From positions 206,001 through 270,000 of the forward strand of contig JAWNZC010000473.1 of assembly GCA_035771165.1 (NCBI GenBank): 64,000 bases of DNA, given 5' to 3'. Position 1 is the first letter of the stretch. The number at the start of each line of letters is the position of its first letter. Shown here one piece after another: positions 22,512 through 33,605 of this stretch. The notes beneath the pieces were generated by a model. That model was not told the DNA's origin, ran no database searches, and was given only the letters and a program-made list of their open reading frames with translations. This DNA comes from Paragorgia papillata (lineage: Eukaryota > Cnidaria > Anthozoa > Scleralcyonacea > Coralliidae). The translations under genes and the position numbers were made by a program.

Positions 22512-22601
22512 GAGACAGAGGTGAAAACATAACCTCATGCGGAGTTAAAAACACGCTGGCTGAGGTGTGCAGTCTCTACACGAGTGTCCTCTAGTTGTAA
22601 G

Positions 22602-22898
22602 CATAGTCAATCGAGATATGGTCTGGAAACTCAGCTAAAGTCTTTGGTCTATTTTTTGTTCGCCTTTATGCATTTTTGTGCACGGTGCACGGTGACTGAA
22701 CACATTGTATTTTAGTATAATGAACGAATTGTCCAATAGCAACGTTTCAGTTCAATCACTCAACCTTGATATTTAAATATTAATAAACCTAAAACAAAGG
22801 ATGTACATTGTGTAAGGTGCGGTTCAACATAAAATCCCAGCTCATTATAGGCGCTTTGAAGTTTGCCAAGTTTCCAGACCATATCTCGATTGATTATG
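22602..22898. mobile_element. CATAGTCAATCGAG MITE with 7-bp duplication
   Basis: Left end CATAGTCAATCGAGATATGG; right end CCATATCTCGATTGATTATG. The direct repeat TTGTAAG lies immediately outside both ends (22595-22601, 22899-22905). The interior has ATAATGAACGAATTGTCCAA, similar in layout to the CATAGTTAATAG family at 16951 and 32317. A related, more decayed copy lies at 36088-36572. Confidence 0.88.
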
Positions 22899-22955
22899 TT
22901 GTAAGTGTTTGTTTTCTGAACGGCTGTATTTTATTCTTATACCATTGCGTTACAG

Positions 22956-23246
22956 AGGCTTAGTGCGACTCCTTCCGAAGACGACGGTGCTCCCGACAAC
23001 GACGCAGAGGAAAGTGACGATGATTTAGGTGCGTGTATGCCTGTCATTGAGGAAGACAATGAATTACAGACAGATGGAGTTCAATATAGAAACTCACCCC
23101 TGAGTGGGGCAAGGAGGAAGCCCAGACCAAAAAGTTTAGACTTTCAGATGATGGGAAGGCAAGATATCGACTTGAGTCAGGGTGACTTCGAACTAGTCGA
23201 AAGAAATCTATTTGAGGAGTTCAAGGATGAAGATGAGTATTTTTGA
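22956..23246 (+). CDS. DCLK: doublecortin-like kinase, exon j (acidic C-terminus and stop)
   Basis: Terminal exon after acceptor GCGTTACAG, phase 0. It encodes 96 residues then TGA at 23244-23246. It begins RLSATPSEDDGAPDNDAEES, continues very acidic, has a basic/proline patch (ARRKPRPKSLDFQ) and ends EEFKDEDEYF. The acidic-then-basic tail is not conserved in sequence with vertebrate DCLK, whose tail is Ser/Pro-rich, but the frame follows exactly from exon i. No canonical AATAAA was seen in the next 350 bases; ATATAAATA at about 23260 is the nearest AT-rich candidate. Confidence 0.8.
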   Translation, partial: RLSATPSEDDGAPDNDAEESDDDLGACMPVIEEDNELQTDGVQYRNSPLSGARRKPRPKSLDFQMMGRQDIDLSQGDFELVERNLFEEFKDEDEYF

Positions 23247-23905
23247 TAAACTATTTATGATATAAATACGAGTAGGTGTGTTTTGTGGGTATCGTGTGCC
23301 TTACACAGTGTACTCTATTCTCTATATTTGGAACTCTATATTACGTTTCCCTATGTTCCTCTTATAAAATGCGAGAGGGAAATCACTCCCAAAAATCTCG
23401 TACACCTTTATAAATACGAAAATCCCCCCAAGAATTCGCAAAAATCTCAAAAAATCCGAAAAAAATCTCAAATAATTCAAAACATCTTAAAAAAATCTCA
23501 AAAAATTCCCAAAATGCAAAAAGATCCCCAAAACCGCACAGGATTTTATAAAGCTCAGAATCTTGACTTTACTTTTAGATATATGTTAAAAGCTTAAGAA
23601 GAGGTCATTGCGTTGAATAATAACTTTAACTTATAGAAATACTCATCAGACCATATTCTAGTTTTTAAGAGGTTTTTAAGTTGTACTTGGAATATATCGA
23701 GGAATAATTCAAAAACAATGTCTATTTTTGTAATGAAGTCTTTACTTCCTGATAATAACCGACTAAAAACAAAAGAATATGGTCTGACGGGCTTTAATAG
23801 CTTGTTAATAACTGAAGTTAGCAAGCCAGATATTGAAAATAGGGTACACTGGGCTTGCACTGGTCACAGAGTCGGGAGTTGTGTGGAACAGTAGGTAGAA
23901 CTGGG
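23247..23905 (+). other. 3' flank of the kinase gene
   Basis: Contains an AAAATCTC/AAAATCCC-type imperfect repeat at about 23400-23530. Remainder unassigned. The 3' UTR presumably ends here. Confidence 0.4.
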
Positions 23906-24200
23906 GACTATTTACATGAGCCGGGCTAGCCATGGCTAACTGGGTTAACTCGATCGTGTCACGAAATTCTTTCCTCTGCCGCAAGCGGAGTTAAAGGGGC
24001 AGTACGATGGAAAATGTTCTATTCAATTTTGATTTTATTTTATTTTGGAAGTGTAACGTTCTGATTAAATCAATATCCCATCATGTTTCAGAGATATTCA
24101 GGTTGCTATAACATGCAAATGAGATGCCTTATGATGTCATCTACTCCACACAGATCAAACTAACTTCCCAGATGAGGAATATATCAAGCAATAACTGTGT

Positions 24201-24500
24201 TTAGTATAAATACACCTGTGATTATAGAAAATCACGCGCGCTGATTGGTCGAGCTACTTCTGATTAATTCTCGATACTCACCTACAGCGTTTATTCAAAA
24301 TGGCCACCAGCCAAGTTGTCAATGCGGCAGACGAGGAAATTAACAATTTTAAAGAAAATGTTGTTCCTAAAAGTACGAAAATGTGTATTTATATATACTA
24401 AAACAATTATTCGTCTCAGTGAATATCGGTGAATAATGACCTCGACTTCGTCTCGGTTATTGTAGACCGATATTCACCTCGCCTTCGGCGAATAATTGTT
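24201..24500 (-). mobile_element. hairpin-ended element H, copy 1
   Basis: One end TTAGTATAAATACACC with CTGATTGGTCGAGCTAC 40 bp inside; the other end is a hairpin (GAATATCGGTGAATAATGA against its inverse, then CGCCTTCGGCGAATAATTGTT). The same element is at 30852-31155 in the opposite direction. It includes AAAATGGCCACCAGCC, GTTGTCAATGCGGCAGACGA and TTGTTCCTAAAAGTACG. Confidence 0.8.
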
Positions 24501-24746
24501 AAATATTGCAATGTACCATTAGTATTAGGACATCTTCAAAGTTTCACCACAATCTACCTATTATTTCCGTCGATATTCCTCCTTTACGGAATTAGTAGTC
24601 AGGTATCTTATTTGTAATTTTTTTAAATTAAAATATCTTTGGAACAAGATGAGAAATTGAACAAGCGCAGAGGCTAATCTTCTTTATTTTAAGAACACTT
24701 CTAAATAAAATCAAAATTGGGATAGACATATTTGGCGTCTTACTAC

Positions 24747-25345
24747 CAGTGGCGTCGTGGGGGCTGTTCGACAGGTGTATTTTTTCTTAATTTTTCAAAA
24801 AATAAATTATAGCGATTTCATCACAAAGTTTTCTGATCTAAAAAACTACAGTATACAGTAGGTTAACAGTCTACAGGTTTGAATCACTTCAATCTAAATT
24901 ATACGTTCCGTGTCCACGCAGAAGAAGATATAACATTAAGTACTAAGAGTCCAGGACATGAAAGTTTGAATCACTTTAATATAGATGTTACGTTTCCACA
25001 CTTAATATTTACAACTACAAGACTCCATGTATGCCTATTATTTTGTCATGAAGTACACAGGCTTAAAAAAGCGGCGGACAAGAACACGAAGTTATCCAGC
25101 GAAATTCGTCTTGTCCTGTTGTTCACGCGCTAACTCATTTTATAATGAAATAGGTAGCATTACTATGAGTTATGACAAATGCCTGGCAGGATAATGTGAG
25201 TTCACTGTGGCTGACAACATGAACAAACTGGCCGAAATAAGCCGATCTAGTAAGTCATTACATTATTGTAAACAATCTATTGTCAACTGATGATCAAGTA
25301 TTCCGACAACCACAAAATTTTGAAAATCCCGCCACGACGCCACTG
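24747..25345. mobile_element. hAT-like MITE with 8-bp target duplication
   Basis: Ends CAGTGGCGTCGTGG and CCACGACGCCACTG are perfect 14-bp inverted repeats. The direct repeat CTTACTAC flanks both sides (24739-24746, 25346-25353). CAGTGGCG termini and 8-bp duplications are standard for hAT elements. An 84-codon frame inside (24879-25133) is not recognised. Confidence 0.93.
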
Positions 25346-25530
25346 CTTACTACCTCTTTAAGCAACGTTAGAATTTGTTCGAGTCTATAAACTAAACCAG
25401 TAGTTCCTATACTTTTTCTTCCGGTGACTTCTCTTTTGTGGTTCTTCCTGCATGGTGATCAAACGATCGAGTGAGCCTGGTTAACCGGTTCACTTGAGGT
25501 TACTTGCCTCATGTAATTGTTCCCTTACTG

Positions 25531-26155
25531 GGCACGTAACTCGGTTATGAACGTCAATTATGCAAATTATTTTCAAAAGTTAGTGTCTTGCCATTAATTT
25601 ATTCTTTATTTTTGAAGGCATAATACGGTTGCTTCTAAAATGCCTATGAAATGAAATCAGGGTTTATGTCCTCTTAGTTTCAAATTGGAACCATACGCAC
25701 GATGATATATTCTTCTGTTCTTGACATTTTCAGTTTATTAAAGTGGCAGGATACTCTAGGTCATTCCCTTTTGAAAGCGAAAAGAAAACTAAAAGAAAAT
25801 CTTTTAGTCTGTTAAACTAGCCGGGTTGTTCAGGTTCATTGCAAGCGGGTAGACATGCTCCAAAAATGTCAGAATCACATGATACAAGAGTAAAGAGTCA
25901 GTTGTTGGCGTAATGTATGTTAAATAGATTTTAGAGACATCAGACATTTTTTTCTTCAACCAGATGAAGGATAAGACATGGTGTATAGTGCTACTCTAGT
26001 TTAAAGGTACAAACCAATCAAGTTTCATATTTTAGACTACAACACATATCTTACTACAACACATATACTACAACACATATTTTACAACATATTTAATTAC
26101 AACACTTGTGAGTATTTCTTGAAATAAGGAAAGAGGAAGAACTATATAGGGTCAC
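25531..26155 (+). other. unassigned DNA with an inverted-repeat arm
   Basis: Around 25978-26035 (ATGGTGTATAGTGCTACTC, AGTTTAAAGGTACAAACC) is mirrored at 27285-27330 (GGTTTTTACTTTAAAACC, GAGTAGCACCATACACCAT), so the interval between forms a large foldback. The rest is unassigned. Confidence 0.5.
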
Positions 26156-26631
26156 CAGAGTTGGAAAAAAGCTGCGGGTACCACCCGGAGGAAGGTTTAC
26201 TTTAGTGAGGAAGGTTTAAAGTGAAAACACGTGAAACAACACATTCGGTAATCTGAGAAAGTTACAATTGATCAAGCAAAGTGTCGAGAAGAAATACGAT
26301 TTGCAGCAAAACATTGGCTAACCATTATGCAGCACTGGCAGTGGCAGCAGTTACATGCGTGAGACATGTACGCTGATGTCTGCTGTGATGTCTGTATCTT
26401 CGCAGCAGTCGAGGGTAGTTGGCAGGCTATCAGTCAGCAGCGGTCAGTTATTAGTAGCTATTGTATTATGCCAAAGCTTACCTAGGAAAACCTAGAAAAC
26501 CAAGGTACTGTAAAAGTCACGCAGTATTTATGAACGTTGCAAAACAGAAAATTCTCGCTATATATTTTGAGGAAGGTTATCTAAACTTAAAAACCCATCC
26601 GGAGGAAGGTTGAATACTTTTTCCAACTCTG
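26156..26631. mobile_element. hAT-like MITE with 8-bp duplication AGGGTCAC
   Basis: Ends CAGAGTTGGAAAAA and TTTTTCCAACTCTG; direct repeat AGGGTCAC on both sides (26148-26155, 26632-26639). Subterminal GGAGGAAGGTT words occur near each end. It landed at the first unit of the array that follows. Confidence 0.93.
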
Positions 26632-27262
26632 AGGGTCACCACACAAAGTGGATATCTTCCCGAAGAGAAAAATGAGATCACATCGCCACTTAAAAGTGGA
26701 TACCTCCACGAAATTAAAATTATAGAAATTATGGGGTCACCACTTAATGTGGGTATCTCTCCTAGATTAAATTACTATAAATATATTCGGGGAGATACCC
26801 GCATTAAGTAGTTAACCTCAAATTTCTGTATTTACTAATTTGATTTTTGGGTGATACCCACATTAAGTGGTGACCCCATTTTTATATAATTCCTAATTCT
26901 AGCACTAGATACCCACATTAAGTGATGATCCCATATTTCTATATTTGCACGTATTTGATCTCGAGGAGATACTGCACATTAAGTGATGACCCCATTTTTC
27001 TATAATTTTAAATTTCTAGGAGATACCCATATTAAGTGGTGACTCCATTTTTACATAATTTTAATTTCAGGAAGATGCCCACTTTAAGTGGTGCCCCATA
27101 TTTCTATATTTACACTTATTTGATCTGGGCGAGATACTGCACATTAAATGATGACCTCATTTTTCTATAATTTTTAATTTCATGGAGATAACCACTTTGT
27201 GTAGTGACCCCATATAGTTACTTTTTCTATATTGTAAGAGATATCCACAAATGTTGTGGTGA
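26632..27262. repeat. tandem array of GAGATACCCACATTAAGTGG units
   Basis: About ten imperfect 50-60 bp units: GAGATACCCACATTAAGTGG, TGACCCCATTTTTCTATAATT, alternating with a CATATTTCTATATTTGCAC form. The first two to three units are in the opposite orientation (GGTCACCACTTAATGTGGGTA). Each unit core is partly palindromic. No coding. Confidence 0.85.
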
Positions 27263-28560
27263 CCTTAGTTTAAAAAAGAGAACTTGACCGGTTTTTACTT
27301 TAAAACCAGAGTAGCACCATACACCATGTATTTTAGAGACATTACTGTAACAGTTCTATTTTCTCCCTCCGTATAATTACATATACAAATACAAATTTAA
27401 TTACTTCTTCCCACAAGGGGCTTTTCAAGAGCAATTTGCATGCTAAATTTCAAGTGGCAAAGTCGAAGGCATATTAGAGAGCTTAAGCATATTAGGCGCT
27501 TTTGAGACACGGACGGTGACCGGAAGAACAGGAATACAATACAGAACTACTGAACCGCGTATTCTTTGAAAAGACTTTTTTACCCAAACAAAGGCTATGA
27601 ATAATCACATATCTAAACTGTTAGCTTATAAGCTTAAATTTCATCTTTATATAAAAATACAGATCTTGTATGTATGTATGTATTTATATTGTAATGTAAT
27701 GAAATTATCCCCCTTAAAATACAAGTTTTCTACTTTAAAAGCATGTCTATTGTAGTAAAACAACGATGACAGGCCTCAACGTTCTAGATGTTCCCGTCGT
27801 CTAGTCAAGAACGTGAAAATGCTCTCAATGACGTCTTGTGTAGAACGACGACGGTGTTCGCTTTGCTCTTGGAATTTTAAATTGCTCATTATCATTGTTT
27901 TGAATGAAAAATGCTATTGAATTCAATCGCCGTCTGTGGCTCTAAAACGCCTGTATGCTTAAGCTCTCTATTAAAGGTGCACTGGCAGCCGCCATACGAC
28001 ACATTTATGACACACATATCAGACCACGAATCACAACTAAGACCTATAGGTGTTGATAATTCGAATCTGAAACGTTTGAAGTACGTTTTGTAGACATCTG
28101 GCCTTGCAATGAACCTAAAACCTGAACGCCCTTGCTTTAACGGTTATAAAGATTTCAATTCCTTTAATATTTTCTCAATATACAAAAGGTATGAAAAATT
28201 ATAGTTTTTTTTTCCAAAACGTTTTTCAATGTACATTTGTACATCATTCTAGTCCGTTGTATACAGCCTCAGTGCTGATAATTGAAAAGTTTTACACTTG
28301 CAGCATTTGTGTATCTGGACAAATTGCATTTATTGTAACATGCAATTCTTGGCAAATTAGAATTTCTGAACTTTCTAGCACAAAGATTTCTTCCATATGG
28401 ACATAACATATGGACTGTAGGAATTAGAAAGCATTATTTCTGTTACCCTTTAAGCTAAGAGAGTGATGTGGGTTCATTCAAATAAGACAAGCTTTAATTT
28501 AAGGTCATTTCATAGGCATTTTAGTATTTGTCAGCAGACAACCAGAACAATCGAAATTCC
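27263..28560 (+). other. unassigned DNA
   Basis: No gene seen. It holds the right arm of the foldback described at 25978, a TATG microsatellite at about 27669-27685, and the SINE tail module at 27975-28065. Confidence 0.45.
27975..28065 (-). mobile_element. SINE tail module, diverged copy
   Basis: On the minus strand ATCAACACCTATAGGTCTTA, GTGATTCGTGGTCTGA and GTCGTATGGCGGCTGCC follow the same order as 13480-13560, with a short insertion. No 5S head. Confidence 0.65.
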
Positions 28561-28564
28561 GCAG

Positions 28565-29110
28565 CCAGATATGGTGATTATAATTACTTTGGTCATCATC
28601 GTCATCTTAATCTCATTTATCATCATTATTATCATCATCGTCATGATCATGATCATCATCAACAACATCATCATCATCTTCATCTTCATCATCATCATCA
28701 TCAACATCTTCATCATCAACAACATCGTGATCATCATTATCAACATCATCTTCATCACTAACATCATCATCATCTTTATCATCATCAACGACGACCACCA
28801 CAACAACAACATAATTACTTTGGTCATCATCGTCATCTTCATCTCATTTGTCATCATCATCATTATCATCATCAACAACATCTTCATCAACAACATCGTC
28901 ATTATCATGATCATCATCTTTATCATCATCATCAACAACATCGTGATCATCATTATCAACATCATCTTCATGACTAACATCATCATCATCTTTATCATCA
29001 TCAACGACGACGACCACCACCACAACAACAACAACATAATTACTTTGGTCGTCATCTTCATCTGATTTATCATCATTATCAACATCATCATCACCATCAT
29101 CATCATGCAG
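28565..29110 (+). repeat. (ATC)n/(AAC)n trinucleotide array
   Basis: About 550 bp of ATC, ATT, TTC and AAC triplets with an internal higher-order duplication (ACAACATAATTACTTTGGTC occurs twice, near 28805 and 29026). All three-frame open frames (poly-Ile, poly-His, poly-Met) are artefacts. Confidence 0.95.
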
Positions 29111-29478
29111 TTGAAGGCTGGTGACAAAGTAAGGTCGCTAGTATTCTTTGGATTTTTTAGGACAGTTTCATTGTGGTGTTGTTCCAGTGTGCTCTACATA
29201 TAGCTGGAGTGATAACTGCTAGTCATCGACCGCGCAGCAAAGATTGAAGCCAAACGTGTAGGCCTCAAAGGCACAGTGTCACCATGACACAAACTTGAAA
29301 AACTTCGTGGACAAATTCAAGTCGTGATTAAAATTATCGCGAATATAACACACGTCAAAAACGTGGACTAAATAGTCCGTAAGAAAATGCACTAATGACT
29401 TACTATTTTAACGTTTTATGAATATTATTCCTTTTCTTTGCACACAAATATGATTTTTGTTTCGCACGAAACTATTAA
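29111..29478 (+). other. unassigned DNA
   Basis: No recognised feature. Confidence 0.35.
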
Positions 29479-29482
29479 TTAA

Positions 29483-30148
29483 AGGGTATTGGCAATAAAA
29501 AATAAGTTTATCTCATTTGAAAGAACTCATCAAATGGTATAAGAAGACCTTTTACAATTTTTCCGTATTTGTTTTGGTTTTGGAAATATTTGGACCAAAG
29601 AGAGCCTGCTGTCCGCCATCTTGGAATTATTTTCGATATGCATGTGACATCATAACCATTCCGAATATCATTTCCAACATGACAGACGCAGTGATCAGGG
29701 ACAGGAATGTGACTTCGAGTGTTTTGGCCATTCAAATGGGTACGCATACTTACTGTATTTTAGAGCAGAAACGTTTTCTATATGTCACGTAGAATTCTAG
29801 AAAAAAGGGTAAAGTGAAATTTTTATCTTGCCAACCTTATGACATTATGAGCTAGAAACTCGATTTTGTTGCGCTATTTCCATTTTAGATTGACCCACAA
29901 CATTTAAAAAGCCTTCCGTGGAAATTTGGTTATCCACGGAGTAGTTTCATCAGGTTTACCCTGGTTGTCACGTCACTATTTCCCTAGTTAATTAGACCCA
30001 ATATTACAACAAGATGGCGGACAGCACGCTGTCTTTGGTCGAAATATTTCCAAAACCAAAACAGATACGGAAAAATTGTAAAAGGTCTTATACCATTTGA
30101 CGAGTTCTTTCAAATGAGACAAACTTAATTTTTATTGCCAATACCCGT
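29483..30148. mobile_element. TTAA-flanked 666-bp inverted-repeat element
   Basis: Arms of about 150 bp: AGGGTATTGGCAATAAAAA, AAGTTTATCTCATTTGAAAG, AGACCTTTTACAATTTTTCC, GGTTTTGGAAATATTTGG and GCTGTCCGCCATCTTG are mirrored at right. TTAA at 29479-29482 and 30149-30152. The short frames on both strands are the arms read twice. Confidence 0.9.
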
Positions 30149-30492
30149 TTAAGCGGTAATTTAATACCTGACGCTGTGCCTTTAAGTACGTGTCCAGATC
30201 AGACCGCGTATAGAGGACTAAGATAAGGGAATGAAAGGAGTAGGACTAACATAACACCTACATGTCCGCCATGTTAGGCTTCAATCGACGAGCTAAACAT
30301 ATCACTCTAGTTATATATAGAGCTCACTGGGTTATTCTTCCATGCTTGACACTTGTCCCTCTAAAGGCCCGTTTACACGAGCGATTTTTGATGCCATAAA
30401 TAACGCCAATTTCTGGTTTAGGTGCATGATAATTAAGTACGAACGTGCAGAAAAGTGAGGAAGATGAAATCCACTACTGTTTTACTACTTAA

Positions 30493-31240
30493 GGTGGCTC
30501 CATACAGTTTCTTGAAAAATGGAAAATACAAGTTTGAGAGTTCAAAACACGTGCATAAATAATTTGGAAAAAGAATAAAACCAATTTTTTTTAAAATTAA
30601 CAAACATTTTTCCGAGAAAAAAAATTATTCGTTCTACAGAATTTTTTTTAAATCGGCCTATTGATTACTCGTACTTCAAGAAAAGTTTTAATGAAAAAAA
30701 ATTGGGGTCACCAAAGTTTTTTTCGAATTAAATTAGTTTGAAGGGTAATTGGCAGCCATTTTGAAACGTCATTGTTGCCATAGCAACAACTGTTGCTATT
30801 TATTTGGTAACAGTTTTTGATTGTCAGAATGTTTAACTATGCATAACATTTAACAATTATTCGCCGAAGGCGAGGTGAATATCGGTGTATAATAACCGAG
30901 TCGAAGTCGAGGTTATATTATTCACCGATATTCACTGAGCTTGAGGCGAATAATTGTTTTAGTATAAATACACATTTTCGTACTTTTAGGAACAACATTT
31001 TCTTTAAAATTGTTAATTTCCTCGTCTGTCGTATTGACAACTTGGCTGGCGGCCATTTTGAATAAACGCTGTAGGTGATTATCGAGAATTAATCCGAAGT
31101 AGCTCGACCAATCAGCGCGCGTGATTTTCTATAATCACCGGTGTATTTATACTAATTAGTTTTTTCCGAATTGTTTATGCACGTGTTTTGAACTCTCAAA
31201 CTTGTATTTTCCATTTTTCAAGAAACTGTATGGAGCCACC
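30493..31240. mobile_element. TTAA-flanked element (nest level 2)
   Basis: Arms GGTGGCTCCATACAGTTTC and inverse GAAACTGTATGGAGCCACC, continuing for about 70 bp through ACAAGTTTGAGAGTTCAAAA and CACGTGCATAAA. TTAA at 30489-30492 and 31241-31244. Confidence 0.9.
30852..31155 (+). mobile_element. hairpin-ended element H, copy 2 (nest level 3)
   Basis: Starts AACAATTATTCGCCGAAGG with a hairpin, ends GGTGTATTTATACTAA with CCAATCAGCG 36 bp before the TATTTATA. It matches copy 1 (24201-24500) along its length in inverse orientation. Confidence 0.85.
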
Positions 31241-31361
31241 TTAACATGCGTCCAAACCGGACGTGTGAACGGGCCTTAAACGATTCCAAGTACGTTAGCG
31301 CTGCTTGGTTATAAACGACGAATTACTTGTCATTAGTTGGCTGATTTTTTCTCCCTTCCCT

Positions 31362-31389
31362 CCCCCCCCCCCCCCCCCGCCCCCCCCCC
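31362..31389 (+). repeat. poly-C run
   Basis: About 26 C broken by one G; length may be unreliable in sequencing. Confidence 0.9.
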
Positions 31390-31633
31390 TCCCTGGCGTG
31401 TCAGCTGACAAACCATTAACAATAATAATATTAAAATAATATATGATTGAATAATAATTATTTGTGTATATATAAAACTAAATTATTAATTATAATAGTT
31501 AGATATCACGAGGGATATGCATTTAAAATGCAAAAAAAAAAAAAAATCACAAAAAAAATACCAAGAGTGCTATGTAAAACAGGAATGCTGTGTGTTTATA
31601 TGCAATGTGGAAGTATCGTGTTCTGGCAGTAAT

Positions 31634-31725
31634 TTATCATACACGAGAAGGAGTGGTTTTTCAATATATCCAAACACCGAGTTTTTTAACCAACTTCGAG
31701 GTGTTTGGATATCTAATGAGTAATG
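31634..31725 (+). repeat. TATCATACACGAGG repeat, copy 3 (short)
   Basis: TATCATACACGAGAAGGAGT, ATATCCAAACACCGAG and the inverse GAGGTGTTTGGATAT form a hairpin as in the longer copies. Confidence 0.7.
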
Positions 31726-31755
31726 AAAGAGTCATATTGTCATCTCAAGTTGTGG

Positions 31756-32042
31756 TAGCCTGATTATCAGACGGTATGGTGTTCGCTCACTCCACCTCCC
31801 CGTCTGATGGACTTCACGGGGTTTCATGTTCTGTGACGTATTATCCTTTAACCAATCAGAGTGAAGGTTTTAGTTTTTGAGAACTAATTATGTATGCAAG
31901 GAAGCCCGAAAAGTGAAACAAATGCATTGCGATTGGCTGCTGCAACACAAAGGATAATACGTCACAGAACATGAAACCCCGTGAAGTCCATCAGACGGGG
32001 AGGTGGAGTGAACGAACACCATACCGTCTGATAATCAGGCTA
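31756..32042. mobile_element. 287-bp MITE with ~100-bp near-perfect inverted repeats
   Basis: TAGCCTGATTATCAGACGG, CTCCACCTCCCCGTCTGATG, GACTTCACGGGGTTTCATGT and TCTGTGACGTATTATCCTTT are mirrored almost perfectly on the right. The short centre contains CCAATCAG and, inverted, CGATTGGCTG. Target duplication unclear. Confidence 0.9.
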
Positions 32043-32316
32043 CTTTTGTGGTAGCCCGCGTTCAATTAATTGTCATTCATGAATGTTGAATTCATTTGGC
32101 CACCCGTGCTTTCAACACTATTCAACATCGTTCAAGAATGTTGAATGCGATGTTGAAAGCGTTTGGCCAGGCCTTCAAACAAATCAGTATTTTAAACATG
32201 GGGTTCCACTATAAAAAGGATAGCTCCTCCCACTTCACGTGTGGCAAAATTCCAATCTGCACCGCATGGCCGCTACCCTGGTCCCAGAGGTTCTACACCG
32301 CCCGTGTGATCCCGAG

Positions 32317-32641
32317 CATAGTTAATAGAACTTATACACGGTTTGGAAGCTCTATTGTCTTTCAACATGAAGCATGGCGATGTTGAACTGACAATGGAGG
32401 TAAATATGGAAGTAAATTATATATGGAAGTAAATTCTATAGACACGTGACGATGAAGCACCACAACACGTGACGATGAAGCACCTCACTAATTAAACGCG
32501 AGCGTTGCTATTGGATGACTGCTTCATTATACAGAAAATACAATACCGTGAAATTGCACAAATTTCCATAAACTTGAACAAAAACATAGAACAATCGCTT
32601 TTGACGAGTTTCCAAACCATGTATATGTTCTATTAACTATG
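32317..32641. mobile_element. CATAGTTAATAGAAC MITE, copy 2, with 7-bp duplication
   Basis: Ends CATAGTTAATAGAACTTATA and inverse GTTCTATTAACTATG. Direct repeat TCCCGAG on both sides (32310-32316, 32642-32648). The interior is an inverted version of copy 1 (GTGACGATGAAGCACCACAA). Confidence 0.9.
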
Positions 32642-32819
32642 TCCCGAGAGATGAGTGATCCCAGTAACTCAGCCAGGGATGAATGACATCCTAAATTTTA
32701 CTAATCTAAAATAACAGGATAACGGATCGGATTTTATTGCTTTTCTCTCGGATCGGATTTTGTATTTTTTTAGCTGCATCAGATTCGCTTTTATTATAGT
32801 TTTTGTCATATATGACAAC

Positions 32820-33095
32820 TTCAGGAAACTTAGTGAAACAAGAGACAGAACCACTCGTCAATCTTCGTCTGACAAACTAGAGAACGCACGGCTTTTTCGA
32901 CTTGCTATTATTGGCCATTTTTATATAAGGGTACCAAGCTATGGAACACTTTACCACTAGAAATTAGGTCCAAATCAACTTTATCGCTTTTTAAAAAATC
33001 TCTTTTTACCTTCTTAATGAATAGTAAGCTCTTGACACCTATTTTGTTCGTATTCTTAACCCATTTCCCTATTCCTTCTTCAAATTGTCAATTAT
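32820..33095 (+). pseudogene. LINE ORF2 C-terminal remnant
   Basis: With a frame change near 32910, the plus strand reads FLYKGTKLWNTLPLEIRSK then TLSLFKKSLFTFLM. The pattern (K)GxKLWNxLPxEIRxxxxLxxFKxxL is the usual C-terminal end of CR1/L2/Jockey LINE ORF2. The preceding SSDKLENARLFRLAIIG segment is in another frame. Non-functional. Confidence 0.65.
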
Positions 33096-33149
33096 AGTAG
33101 TAATCTATTCTTAAAACACGATTTTGTTGTTTTGAGGGATTTATATCCC

Positions 33150-33245
33150 ATAAATCCCTCATTATAAATTCATAGGGGTTATATATATATATATATAAAG
33201 CCCGGGGATTATATATATAATCCCTATGAATTTATAATTGCCCAA
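33150..33245. repeat. AT-rich palindrome
   Basis: ATTATAAATTCATAGGGGTT and the inverse block ATCCCTATGAATTTATAAT flank a (TA)n core. Confidence 0.8.
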
Positions 33246-33605
33246 TTAATAGGGTGCCTGCTACAACTATCTCGTATGGTAACGCCGGTAGCGCCCACAT
33301 ACGAGAAGGAGAGCAAGGGTTTGCTTTTCGCTCCACGTAGTTTACGAGAGGAAGGCAAACCAATGAAAATCATCAAAATATGTTGGTTGGTCGAGTCAGC
33401 ACTTTATTACACTGAACGTTGAGCATAAAATGTGGGATTGATACTGCAATCAATACGCATGCCCAATGCTGTAATGATATCTGGTACTAATTATTCATCT
33501 GACTAATTATTCAAACAAGCTTGTAGAAGTCTCTGTGTGTATTCAATGAACCTTAACGTACTCGGTATTTATCCTATACTTATAATTTATTAATTGAGGA
33601 CCACC

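Larger units (their letters stand above)
23995..25357. mobile_element. TTAA-flanked element (nest level 2)
   Basis: Left end AGGGGCAGTACG after TTAA (23991-23994); inverted right end AGAGGTAGTAAG before TTAA (25358-25361). It is interrupted by a hairpin element (24201-24500) and a hAT-like element (24747-25345) that together make up most of its length. Confidence 0.65.
23910..25530. mobile_element. outer, diverged inverted-repeat element (nest level 1)
   Basis: Left TTTACATGAGCCGGGCTAGCC ... GGGTTAACTCGATCGTG is mirrored at right by CGATCGAGTGAGCC ... GGTTAACCGG ... GCCTCATGTAATT. The arms are clearly diverged. It contains the TTAA element 23995-25357. A short arm of the same sort (GCGGGCTAGCCGGTTACTGGG) occurs at 52083. 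Confidence 0.55.
30365..31276. mobile_element. TAA-duplicating MITE (nest level 1)
   Basis: Ends AGGCCCGTTTACACGAGCG and inverse ACGTGTGAACGGGCCT; direct TAA on both sides (30362-30364, 31277-31279), as in PIF/Harbinger-type insertions. Its own sequence is only about 160 bp; the rest is the next element. Confidence 0.82.

Noticed and set aside
26632..27262. CRISPR-like array
   Set aside because: Repeats are degenerate, spacers are themselves repeated, units change orientation, and the genome is an animal one.
28463..29127. ~200-codon frames rich in Ile, Met or Asp
   Set aside because: All arise from the ATC/AAC trinucleotide array and are open on both strands.
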